A DNA stretch of 13,858 nt from RGIG995 sp045652445 (lineage in GTDB: Bacteria; Bacillota; Clostridia; Oscillospirales; UBA644): the NCBI GenBank assembly GCA_045652445.1, contig JAZRUJ010000068.1, forward strand, positions 1 through 13,858. Direction: 5' to 3'. Shown here piece after piece: positions 5,306-11,472 of the stretch (the stretch's first letter is position 1; the number at the start of each line of letters is the position of its first letter). The position numbers were made by a program, and so were the translations under genes. A model generated the notes under the pieces. That model had not been told where the DNA came from. It saw only the letters and a list, made by a program, of their open reading frames with translations, and ran no database searches.

Positions 5306-5577
5306 TACTTTTTTCATGTGCAACCCCGTGATTTTTAGCGAGTGTCCTTCATGGGGTTGCCACCCTTTCACCGCAGATTCGGTTTTGTGGGCGATTCAAA
5401 TTTTATTTGAGTTCCTTTGTAGGATTCCCTGTTTTCTGCAAAGTATCCCCTCAAAACCGATTTTATAGACCGACCCTGTATTCGGTTGCGGGGTTTCGAT
5501 TCTTTTTTAGGACAACACGGGAAAGAATCGATTTCAATTCAAGTGTTGTCGAAACACAACAAGGAGGTCATAGGATT
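5306..5577 (+). promoter_or_regulatory. Long structured 5' leader of the first fibre gene
   Basis: About 295 nt separate the predicted transcription start from the start codon, and no convincing gene lies here. Several helices can form. GCAACCCC (5320-5327) pairs with GGGGTTGC (5353-5360). TCGGTTTT (5379-5386) pairs with AAAACCGA (5453-5460), and part of the latter could instead pair with TCGGTT (5482-5487). TCGATTCTTT (5496-5505) pairs with AAAGAATCGA (5522-5531), while GACAACAC (5511-5518) pairs with GTGTTGTC (5543-5550) just before the ribosome binding site; these last two interleave and exclude each other. I do not recognise a known riboswitch class. A small unsupported frame (5316-5468) has no ribosome binding site. 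Confidence 0.4.
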
Positions 5578-7239
5578 ATGACGAGAAAAACGCAAACCAA
5601 GCGCGCACTGCTGTTGAGCGCCTTGTCCTTGCTGATGTGTGTTTCCCTGCTGGTGGGAAGCACCTTCGCTTGGTTTACCGACAGCGTAACCTCAATGAAC
5701 AACAAAATCGTTGCAGGGAATCTGAAGATTGACTTGGAACTGTACAAAGACGGTCAGTGGAACTCTTTGAAAAACGAATCCGCTCCCATCTTTGGCGAAG
5801 GCTCTCTTGCTGCGGACTATTCCCTTTGGGAACCCGGCAAAACTCAAGTTGCTTACTTGAGAATTGTCAACGAAGGCACTCTCGCTCTGAAGTACACCGT
5901 TACATTGGACGTGGAGAACGTTGCAAAAGATCTGTACAAGGTCATGAAGTATGACATTGTGGAAAATGCTTCTCCCGAAGCACCCGTAACCGCTTGGAAC
6001 GGCGGTGACAGCGTTATCGTTGGTCGTCAATCCGTTTCCGAAACCGTTTCTTTGGACGCAGGTGTAACCCACTATTTCGCTCTTGCCATTCACATGGACG
6101 AAACGGCCGGAAACGAATACACGGAAGGTCAAGTAAACTTTGACCTGACCGTTCTTGCGACCCAAGACACCGTCGAAGCCGACGCCTTTGGTTCCGATTA
6201 TGATGCTTCTGCAAGTTTCCCCGTAGTAGGGGTTGCAACCATCGAAGAAAATTCTGCTGAAAAGACCATTGAAGCAGGAAATGTTAGCGTAACGGTTCCC
6301 GCAGGGGTTCCTTCCGGTGCATACAAGGTAGTTGTTTCGAACGAAAGCATAACCACGGACGAGAACGAACAATCCACTTATGCCGCTGACATCGATCTTC
6401 TGAAAGACGGCGTCAAGGTGGAAAGAAACGGGAATACCGTTTATCTTGTAGAGATTGAACTGGAAGCCGATAAGGCCATCGTAAAGGTGTTGCACAAGGG
6501 TGTTGAAATCGCAGATTACGATTACGACCCTGCAACCGGTATCCTTACCTTTGAAACCGATTCTTTCGGTCCTTTCGCAGTCATTTATGAAGAAAACAAG
6601 ACGGTGAAGGTAACTTCCACCGAAGAATTCGTCAATGCACTGTCTGCTGTCGAACCCGGTGCTATCATTGATGCCACCGGTGTGACTCTGATTCCTGTTG
6701 ATAATTTGGATACCACTATAACGATTCCCGCAGGTGTATCTATTGTTGGTGCTACTTTTGCCCCCAATGGTGCTTGCTGGTTGTCAATTGGTGGAGGGGA
6801 AGAAGGCGTTTCTTTTGAAAACTGCTCCTTTATCGGATTACCTCTGGATCAGTTCAAGATTGTGTCCGAAGAATGTGCTGAAGTTTCTTATACCAATTGT
6901 TCCTTTGTCGGATTCATTATGGTGAATAGCTGCAATAACCAAGATGTTGTGAATACCTTTAATAGTTGTAACTTTGGCTTGACCAATGGTTTTAAGTGTG
7001 GCTATGTGAATTGTATGGATGGTAGCAGCATCTTTAATCAGTGCACCTTTAATTATTCCGGCGGCTCTACCATGGGTAGCAATCAGTATTTGCAGTGGAA
7101 CGCTGTTAACTCTTATAGCGAAAACGCCAATACGCTTGAAAGCGATAACTATACTACCTATGTTGAGTTGAATGGTTGTGTACGTAACGGTTGCGGAACT
7201 TATAAAAACACCGCTAACAGCACACTGGTTGTTAAATAA
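5578..7239 (+). CDS. SipW-dependent TasA-like surface protein with C-terminal beta-helix (fibre protein 1)
   Basis: Predicted secreted fibre or adhesin subunit of 553 aa. The start at 5578 follows AAGGAGGT by 9 nt. Residues 1-31 form a SipW-type signal peptide (TKRALLLSALSLLM, then GSTFA, followed by WFTDSVTS), with likely cleavage after A31. A TasA/camelysin-like beta-sandwich covers about 32-210 (NKIVAGNLKIDLE, EPGKTQVAYLRIVNEGTLALKY, ending FGSDYDA). A second beta domain spans about 215-340 and closes with TGILTFETDSFGPFAVIYE. Residues about 345-553 look like a right-handed beta-helix with recurrent NCSF/SCNF/QCTF rungs and about 11 cysteines. No LPXTG or membrane anchor is seen, so it is probably held by fibre assembly. 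It lies directly downstream of the invertible promoter. TasA forms biofilm fibres in Bacillus; that role here is inferred from the domain. Confidence 0.85.
   Translation: MTRKTQTKRALLLSALSLLMCVSLLVGSTFAWFTDSVTSMNNKIVAGNLKIDLELYKDGQWNSLKNESAPIFGEGSLAADYSLWEPGKTQVAYLRIVNEGTLALKYTVTLDVENVAKDLYKVMKYDIVENASPEAPVTAWNGGDSVIVGRQSVSETVSLDAGVTHYFALAIHMDETAGNEYTEGQVNFDLTVLATQDTVEADAFGSDYDASASFPVVGVATIEENSAEKTIEAGNVSVTVPAGVPSGAYKVVVSNESITTDENEQSTYAADIDLLKDGVKVERNGNTVYLVEIELEADKAIVKVLHKGVEIADYDYDPATGILTFETDSFGPFAVIYEENKTVKVTSTEEFVNALSAVEPGAIIDATGVTLIPVDNLDTTITIPAGVSIVGATFAPNGACWLSIGGGEEGVSFENCSFIGLPLDQFKIVSEECAEVSYTNCSFVGFIMVNSCNNQDVVNTFNSCNFGLTNGFKCGYVNCMDGSSIFNQCTFNYSGGSTMGSNQYLQWNAVNSYSENANTLESDNYTTYVELNGCVRNGCGTYKNTANSTLVVK
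5647..5717 (+). repeat. 71-bp exact repeat in signal-peptide region, copy 1
   Basis: Identical base for base to 7373-7443. It encodes the end of the signal peptide, the cleavage site and the first mature residues (LLVGSTFAWFTDSVTS and onward). Flanking sequence diverges at once on both sides, including synonymous positions, which suggests recent gene conversion or duplication rather than selection on protein alone. Confidence 0.9.
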
Positions 7240-7247
7240 TTCCCCCC

Positions 7248-7263
7248 ACTTCCTTCGGGAAGT
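7248..7263 (+). promoter_or_regulatory. UUCG-tetraloop hairpin between fibre genes 1 and 2
   Basis: ACTTCC-TTCG-GGAAGT gives a 6-bp stem closed by an extra-stable C(UUCG)G tetraloop, with a possible CC/GG extension past a bulge. No U-tract follows, so it is not a complete terminator. It may stabilise or process the transcript between the two cistrons. Confidence 0.5.
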
Positions 7264-7303
7264 TGGATGGAACGCAAAAAAACCTTAAAGAGGAGTCATA
7301 ACA

Positions 7304-8980
7304 ATGATTAAATTAAAAAACACAAAGCGTGCTCTTTTGGGAAGTGCATTAGCCCTGTTGCTTTGTGCATCTCTGCTGGTGGGAAGCACCTTCGCTTGGT
7401 TTACCGACAGCGTAACCTCAATGAACAACAAAATCGTTGCAGGAAATCTGGATGTGGTCTTGGAATATAAGACCGATTGGAACGATACTTGGCAACCGGT
7501 TCAAAACAACGCCCCCATCTTTGAAGAAGGTGCATTGTACGAACCCGGCTATACGGAAGTGGTATATTTGCGGGTTTCCAATGCAGGGTCTTTGGCTCTG
7601 AAATACAACCTGAAGGTAGACATTTTTGGCGAACAAACTTCCGTCAACGTTAATAATGAAGAATTTTCCCTGTCCGACTACCTTCAAATCGGCTCTTACC
7701 GTATGAACGAATTTGCCGATGGGGAAAATCAGGCCAATGTGGCGATGCCCGAAAAGTTTGGCACACGGGCGGCTGCTCTTGCAAACGGACAGAACTTTAC
7801 GGTTCTTTCCCAAGCAAGCGGAATTCTTGCTTCCGATGCTCCTGTTTTGGTAGGGGCTGATACCGCTCAGGTTCTGGCACTGGTTCTTACCATGCCCGAA
7901 ACCGTGGGCAACGATGCCAACTATAAAGTCGGGGCTCCCCTTCCTGAAATTACCTTGGGAATCACTTTGGTAGCGACTCAATATACCAACGAATCCGACA
8001 GTTTCGGTTCTAATTACGATGCCGATGCGGAATATCCCGTTGCTTTCACCGATTACATTGATGCAGAAACTCCCGTCGAAGAAGTTTATGGAATCTTTGA
8101 AGAAGGCGGCGTTGTTCTCGTGAAAGAAGATATTGTTCTTTCTCCTTCTCTGACCAGAGCAACCAATTATCTCAATACAGGGAACACCACCACCATCTAT
8201 GCCGAAGATGGTGCCAAGATTATCTTTGAAGAAACCACCGTATTCCGAGGCGACGGTAAGATTATTGTGAAGAGCGGTTCTTTGGAAACCAATAAAGAAC
8301 TGTGCATCAGCGGAAATGCCACCCTTGTTATTGACGGTGGGGAACACTCCTTCGGAGCCTTTTCCGCTACGAGCGACGGTTCTGTTATCGTCAACGGCGG
8401 TGTTTTGAATTGTTATGCTACTTATGCAGGGATTATGAGCATGACCTTTGGTGAAAACGGCAGTCTTGTTGTCAACGGCGGTCTTTTGAATATGCATCAG
8501 CCCTTCAATCTGAACCCCAACCGTTGCGATGCTGTTTCTATTGAAATCAATGGAGGTACCATTGACCTTTTGGATAATACGGAAAATCTTTTCGTTGTTA
8601 GAAATATTATGGATAAGGACTTGGAAAGCGGAGTGCTTCGCGGTTCTTCCATCAAAGTCACCGGCGGTACTTTTATCGCCCATTATGAAGTTGACTCTGC
8701 AGGAGATGCAACTGCCTTTATTCGGAACGGAGACGGCACTGCCGATACCAACAGAGTTTTGGTCTCTAACACCTTTAACGGCAATGCGGATTATCAGTGT
8801 GAAGTTTCCGGCGGTACCTTCTACGGTAGTTGGCAGAGAGCCGACAATGTCCGTTATCAAGACGGAAACGGCGGGTACTCGGATGGTCTGTTCGTTGAAA
8901 ACTCTATTGCAGGGTTTGTCGCCGACGGCTATCAAATCATCGGCAACCCCGACGACGGTTACATTGTAACAGCAGAATAA
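7304..8980 (+). CDS. SipW-dependent TasA-like surface protein with C-terminal beta-helix (fibre protein 2)
   Basis: 558-aa predicted secreted protein, probably co-transcribed with fibre protein 1 (64-nt gap, no promoter seen). AAAGAGGAG precedes the ATG by 8 nt. A SipW-type signal peptide covers 1-31 (NTKRALLGSALALLL, GSTFA then WFTDS). The TasA-like domain spans about 32-242: NKIVAGNLDVVLEYK, EPGYTEVVYLRVSNAGSLALKY, ending SDSFGSNYDADAEYP. From about 255 to the end, short turns recur (LVIDGGEHSF, VIVNGGVLN, LVVNGGLLN, IEINGGTIDL, IKVTGGTF, CEVSGGTF), the NGG/GGT ladder of a right-handed beta-helix. It ends GFVADGYQIIGNPDDGYIV, a type of tail often seen in clostridial repeat-rich surface proteins. 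No anchoring motif is present. It differs from protein 1 in having no middle domain and few cysteines. A transcription terminator follows. Confidence 0.85.
   Translation: MIKLKNTKRALLGSALALLLCASLLVGSTFAWFTDSVTSMNNKIVAGNLDVVLEYKTDWNDTWQPVQNNAPIFEEGALYEPGYTEVVYLRVSNAGSLALKYNLKVDIFGEQTSVNVNNEEFSLSDYLQIGSYRMNEFADGENQANVAMPEKFGTRAAALANGQNFTVLSQASGILASDAPVLVGADTAQVLALVLTMPETVGNDANYKVGAPLPEITLGITLVATQYTNESDSFGSNYDADAEYPVAFTDYIDAETPVEEVYGIFEEGGVVLVKEDIVLSPSLTRATNYLNTGNTTTIYAEDGAKIIFEETTVFRGDGKIIVKSGSLETNKELCISGNATLVIDGGEHSFGAFSATSDGSVIVNGGVLNCYATYAGIMSMTFGENGSLVVNGGLLNMHQPFNLNPNRCDAVSIEINGGTIDLLDNTENLFVVRNIMDKDLESGVLRGSSIKVTGGTFIAHYEVDSAGDATAFIRNGDGTADTNRVLVSNTFNGNADYQCEVSGGTFYGSWQRADNVRYQDGNGGYSDGLFVENSIAGFVADGYQIIGNPDDGYIVTAE
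7316..7378 (+). repeat. Signal-peptide block shared with fibre gene 3
   Basis: 58 of 63 bases match 11482-11544 (both encode KNTKRALL.SALALLLCA.LL). The corresponding part of fibre gene 1 is much more different. Directly after, this gene switches to near-perfect identity with fibre gene 1 (7373-7443). Confidence 0.85.
7373..7443 (+). repeat. 71-bp exact repeat in signal-peptide region, copy 2
   Basis: Identical to 5647-5717. The flanks differ at the first base on each side. Confidence 0.9.
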
Positions 8981-8993
8981 TTTTGTTTCTTGT

Positions 8994-9028
8994 GCCGTCT
9001 GTCTCTTTTTGAGACAGGCGGCTTCTCT
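8994..9028 (+). terminator. Terminator after fibre gene 2
   Basis: GCCGTCTGTCTC (8994-9005) pairs with GAGACAGGCGGC (9011-9022), a 12-bp stem with one G-U pair and a TTTTT loop, followed by a pyrimidine-rich TTCTCTCTCTCCC. It separates the unit under the invertible promoter from the sipW unit. Confidence 0.75.
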
Positions 9029-9116
9029 CTCTCCCATGATTTGCTTTTGTTTTCAAAGTTTTTATTTCAAGAAAGGGGATTTTATTTGAACAATTAATGC
9101 GGTCGACAAATTCCTC

Positions 9117-9145
9117 TTGAAGTCGGAAAGAAAATATGCTATACT
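9117..9145 (+). promoter_or_regulatory. Sigma-A promoter of the sipW-like gene
   Basis: TTGAAG (9117-9122), a 17-nt spacer ending in TGC, then TATACT (9140-9145). A second TATAAT overlaps at 9145-9150 but lacks a matching -35. Start is expected near 9152. It is not flanked by inverted repeats, so the peptidase is expressed independently of the switch. Confidence 0.8.
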
Positions 9146-9203
9146 ATAATATGAAAGGTTCTCTTTCTTTTTAAAACGAAAGGTCGAATCAAAGGAGTCG
9201 TTT

Positions 9204-9896
9204 ATGAAAAAAGCATTAGGGATTATCAAAACCGTCCTTGTGTGGTTTGTGATTCTTGTGGCGGTTTTTATGATGGTGTTTACCGTAATTTCGGTTTCCA
9301 CTTTTAATCGAAATGACCGTAGTTTGTTTGGATACAAAGTGTATGTGGTCACGTCTGATTCTATGGCTGCTACGGATTTCAAGGCGGGTTCTTTGATTTT
9401 TGCAAAAGAAGTGAATCCCGACACCTTGCAGGAGGGCGATATTATCACTTTCTTGTCCCAAGGTTCGGAAAGTTTCGGAGAAACCGTCACCCATAAAATT
9501 CGGAAAAAGACGGTGGACGCTCAGGGGAACCCCGGATTTATTACTTATGGTACCACCACCGGCACCGACGATACCGCCATGGTCACCTATCCCTATGTTT
9601 TGGGGAAATATGAAGGGCATTTGGCAGGAGTGGGAACCTTTTTTCTGTTCCTGAAAAGTACCACGGGTTATTTCGTCTGCATTTTCGCTCCTTTCATGTT
9701 GATTATTCTGTATGAAGCTCTGCGGTTTTTCCAATTGTTCCGCCGTTATAAACAAGAACAGGCAGAAGAATTGCAAAAAGAACGGGAACAGATTGAAAAA
9801 GAAAAAGCAGAAACTGCCAAGATGCTGGAAGAGTTGAAGACATTGAAGGCAGAGATGGCGGGAGCCGTGTCGAACCCGGAAGAATCCCAAGAATAA
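9204..9896 (+). CDS. sipW: SipW-like type I signal peptidase (ER-type, Ser/His), first copy
   Basis: Membrane peptidase that removes the special signal peptides of TasA/camelysin-type proteins. The 230-aa product has a first membrane segment (about 8-32) and an outward catalytic domain with the nucleophile S53 in SDSM. H97 in THKIRK replaces the lysine of ordinary bacterial SPase I, which marks the ER/archaeal SipW type. Acidic residues D122/D123 could be the third catalytic position. A second membrane segment covers about 151-176. The cytosolic tail (about 182-220) is a strongly charged coiled coil (EQAEELQKEREQIEKEKAE). The start has AAAGGAG 8 nt upstream. Substrates are inferred to be the four neighbouring proteins with (S/T)(F/L)AWF cleavage regions. 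The catalytic Asp assignment is less certain than Ser and His. Confidence 0.92.
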   Translation: MKKALGIIKTVLVWFVILVAVFMMVFTVISVSTFNRNDRSLFGYKVYVVTSDSMAATDFKAGSLIFAKEVNPDTLQEGDIITFLSQGSESFGETVTHKIRKKTVDAQGNPGFITYGTTTGTDDTAMVTYPYVLGKYEGHLAGVGTFFLFLKSTTGYFVCIFAPFMLIILYEALRFFQLFRRYKQEQAEELQKEREQIEKEKAETAKMLEELKTLKAEMAGAVSNPEESQE

Positions 9897-9930
9897 TTTT
9901 ATTCTGCAAATCGTATCTTGTGGAAAGACC

Positions 9931-10007
9931 CCGTCAATTCTTTCGGAATTGGCGGCAATCAAAGGGCGTAAAGAAAAGGGGATTTGTGCCTTTTGATTGT
10001 CAAAAGG
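9931..10007 (+). promoter_or_regulatory. Two hairpins ahead of the second signal peptidase
   Basis: CCGTCAATTC (9931-9940) pairs with GAATTGGCGG (9946-9955) over 10 bp with one G-U pair. CCTTTTGA (9989-9996) pairs perfectly with TCAAAAGG (10000-10007) around a 3-nt loop, ending 4 nt before the AAGGAG ribosome binding site. Neither has a U-tract. They could set relative expression of the two peptidases; this is inference. Confidence 0.45.
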
Positions 10008-10024
10008 GGATAAGGAGAAAACTT

Positions 10025-10627
10025 ATGAAACCAATTCAAAAAATATGGAATGTGGTTTCCACCGTATTGGTGGCACTGACCGTGTTGTTGGCGGTGTTTT
10101 TGATGGGTTCCCGTCTGTTGGGGTATCAATGTTACACCGTTCTTTCGGGCAGTATGCGACCCGCTTACGCCGAAGGAGACCTTTTGTACGTGAAGTCCGT
10201 GGACGTCAATTCCATTCAAGTGGGAGACCCCATCACCTTTGTGATGAATGAAAAGTTGACGGTTGCCACCCACCGTGTGGTCCGCATCGACGCAGAACAT
10301 CAGCGGTTTTACACCAAAGGGGATGCAAACCAAGAGGAAGACCGTAATCCCGTACATTTTAAGAATGTCATCGGTGTTCCTCAATTTTCCATTCCCAAGT
10401 TGGGATATGTTTCCAATTTTGTGCAAACGCCTCCCGGCTTATATATCACCATTGCAGTTTGCGTTTTTCTTATGGTTGCGGTTTTCGCTCCCGATTTTAT
10501 TCATAAAAAGAAGAAACCCAAATTACAGCAAGAAGATTGCCATGCGGTTTCGGAAGAAAATCAGCGGTTGAAAGCCGAATTGGAGGCCTTGAAAGCCCAG
10601 CGGGAAGAAGATTCCCAATCTCTTTGA
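10025..10627 (+). CDS. SipW-like type I signal peptidase (ER-type, Ser/His), second copy
   Basis: A second, clearly different SipW-family peptidase of 200 aa. A membrane segment spans about 8-28. The nucleophile S43 is in SGSM, the general base H83 in ATHRVV, and the box with D100 in TKGDANQEED matches the family's GD...D motif better than the first copy does. A second membrane segment covers about 138-157, then a KKKK stop-transfer and a short coiled coil (EENQRLKAELEALKAQREED, about 177-196). ATG 10025 follows AAGGAG by 7 nt; upstream in-frame codons lie before this site and are not needed. It follows the first peptidase by 128 nt with no promoter seen, so it is probably co-transcribed. Two paralogues side by side suggest division of substrates. 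Confidence 0.92.
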   Translation: MKPIQKIWNVVSTVLVALTVLLAVFLMGSRLLGYQCYTVLSGSMRPAYAEGDLLYVKSVDVNSIQVGDPITFVMNEKLTVATHRVVRIDAEHQRFYTKGDANQEEDRNPVHFKNVIGVPQFSIPKLGYVSNFVQTPPGLYITIAVCVFLMVAVFAPDFIHKKKKPKLQQEDCHAVSEENQRLKAELEALKAQREEDSQSL

Positions 10628-10639
10628 TTTCTGATTTCT

Positions 10640-10661
10640 GTCGGTTCAATGGAATTCCGAC
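10640..10661 (+). promoter_or_regulatory. Intergenic hairpin before the small TasA/CalY-like gene
   Basis: GTCGGTTC-AATG-GAA(TT)CCGAC folds as 8 bp with a 2-nt bulge. A competing pairing of TTTCTGTC (10635-10642) with GACGGAAA (10663-10670) is possible. No U-tract follows. It may be a processing or stability element. Confidence 0.3.
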
Positions 10662-10706
10662 TGACGGAAATTTGAAATATTACTACGAAGGAAAGGGGGA
10701 AAAATT

Positions 10707-11411
10707 ATGAAATTGACGAAGAAAAAGGTGTTTGTGGTAGCAATCGCTCTGTCTTTGGTTGCCATCATCTCTATGGGGTCTTTGGCATGGTTCTTTGATT
10801 CGGAAAAAGTCGAAAATAACTTTATGATCGCCGATTCTGATCACGACTCTGCCGATGAATTGTTCTCCATCGATGTTTGGGAAATCACTCCCGCCGATGA
10901 TACCGCACACGACGAAGACGGTTATCAGTACGATGACGTTCTTCCCGGCGATGAACTGACCAAAGATGTGTTTGTGAAGAACACCGGTTACTACGACCAA
11001 TACGTTCGTGTTATCGTGACGGTATCCGATGCACAGGAATGGATCAACATTCTTGGAGCAGATTTCCAGAATTTCACGGACATCTTCGTTGGCTTTGATT
11101 CCAGCTTGTGGGTAGATGCATATACCAACTTGACGGACGATCCCAACGCAGAAAATTTGGTCTATGTTCTGTACTACAACGGTATTTTGGAAGAAGGCGA
11201 TGTTATCAACGTTTTCGATGCCATTAAGATTCCCGAAGATTTCGATCAGGAAGATTTGGCACAGCTTGGAAACCAATTCTCCATCACCGTAAAGGCACAA
11301 GCCGTACAGACCAAGAACCTGGGAGCCGAAACTCCCGAAATCGATGACGGCGTGCAGAAATCCGCGGCTTGGACCGCATTTAAAAACGCAGAGTTCTCTA
11401 TCGCCGATTGA
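10707..11411 (+). CDS. Small TasA/CalY (camelysin)-like secreted protein
   Basis: A 234-aa single-domain member of the SipW-dependent family, the size class of Bacillus TasA/CalY and unlike its 550-800-aa neighbours. A signal peptide covers 1-27 (KVFVVAIALSLVAIISMGSLA), with cleavage expected before WFFDSEKVENNF. The mature part is acidic. It carries the family hallmarks LPGDELTKDVFVKNTGYYDQYVRVIVTV (ordered strand with the NTG turn) and QFSITVKAQAVQTKN near the end, which fit the jelly-roll fibre subunit fold. GAAAGGGGG lies 7 nt before the ATG. It follows the peptidase pair by 79 nt, as tasA follows sipW in Bacillus. I infer that it is the major fibre subunit and the large beta-helix proteins are accessory or tip subunits. 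Confidence 0.85.
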   Translation: MKLTKKKVFVVAIALSLVAIISMGSLAWFFDSEKVENNFMIADSDHDSADELFSIDVWEITPADDTAHDEDGYQYDDVLPGDELTKDVFVKNTGYYDQYVRVIVTVSDAQEWINILGADFQNFTDIFVGFDSSLWVDAYTNLTDDPNAENLVYVLYYNGILEEGDVINVFDAIKIPEDFDQEDLAQLGNQFSITVKAQAVQTKNLGAETPEIDDGVQKSAAWTAFKNAEFSIAD

Positions 11412-11472
11412 TTAAAATCGAAGAAGCTTTGCCTTATGGCTGAAAAGCCAATATCCTAGGAGGATTTTAATC
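11410..11472 (+). promoter_or_regulatory. Inverted repeat spanning the ribosome binding site of fibre gene 3
   Basis: GATTAAAATC (11410-11419), which overlaps the stop codon of the preceding gene, is the exact reverse complement of GATTTTAATC (11463-11472), the ten bases just before the start codon. The helix would hold the spacer and the last G of AGGAGG (11458-11463). Between them a GNRA hairpin TGGCT-GAAA-AGCCA (11437-11450) can form. Ribosomes finishing the upstream gene would open it, so translational coupling is plausible. Confidence 0.55.

Noticed and set aside
5282..5316. Right inverted repeat plus the following TTTTTT as a terminator for the outward promoter
   Set aside because: The stem is only 6 bp and the U-tract is separated from it by several bases. 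With transcription starting at about 5282, the hairpin is at the very 5' end and too early to act as a terminator.
5316..5468. A 50-codon frame in the leader of fibre gene 1 (MCNPVIFSECPSWGC...)
   Set aside because: No ribosome binding site precedes it, it overlaps the leader helices, and the translation resembles no peptide I know. A leader peptide cannot be excluded.
5306..5577. A cyclic-di-GMP or other known riboswitch in the fibre leader
   Set aside because: I looked for the conserved cores of the cyclic-di-GMP classes and did not see them; the helices present do not match a class I can name.
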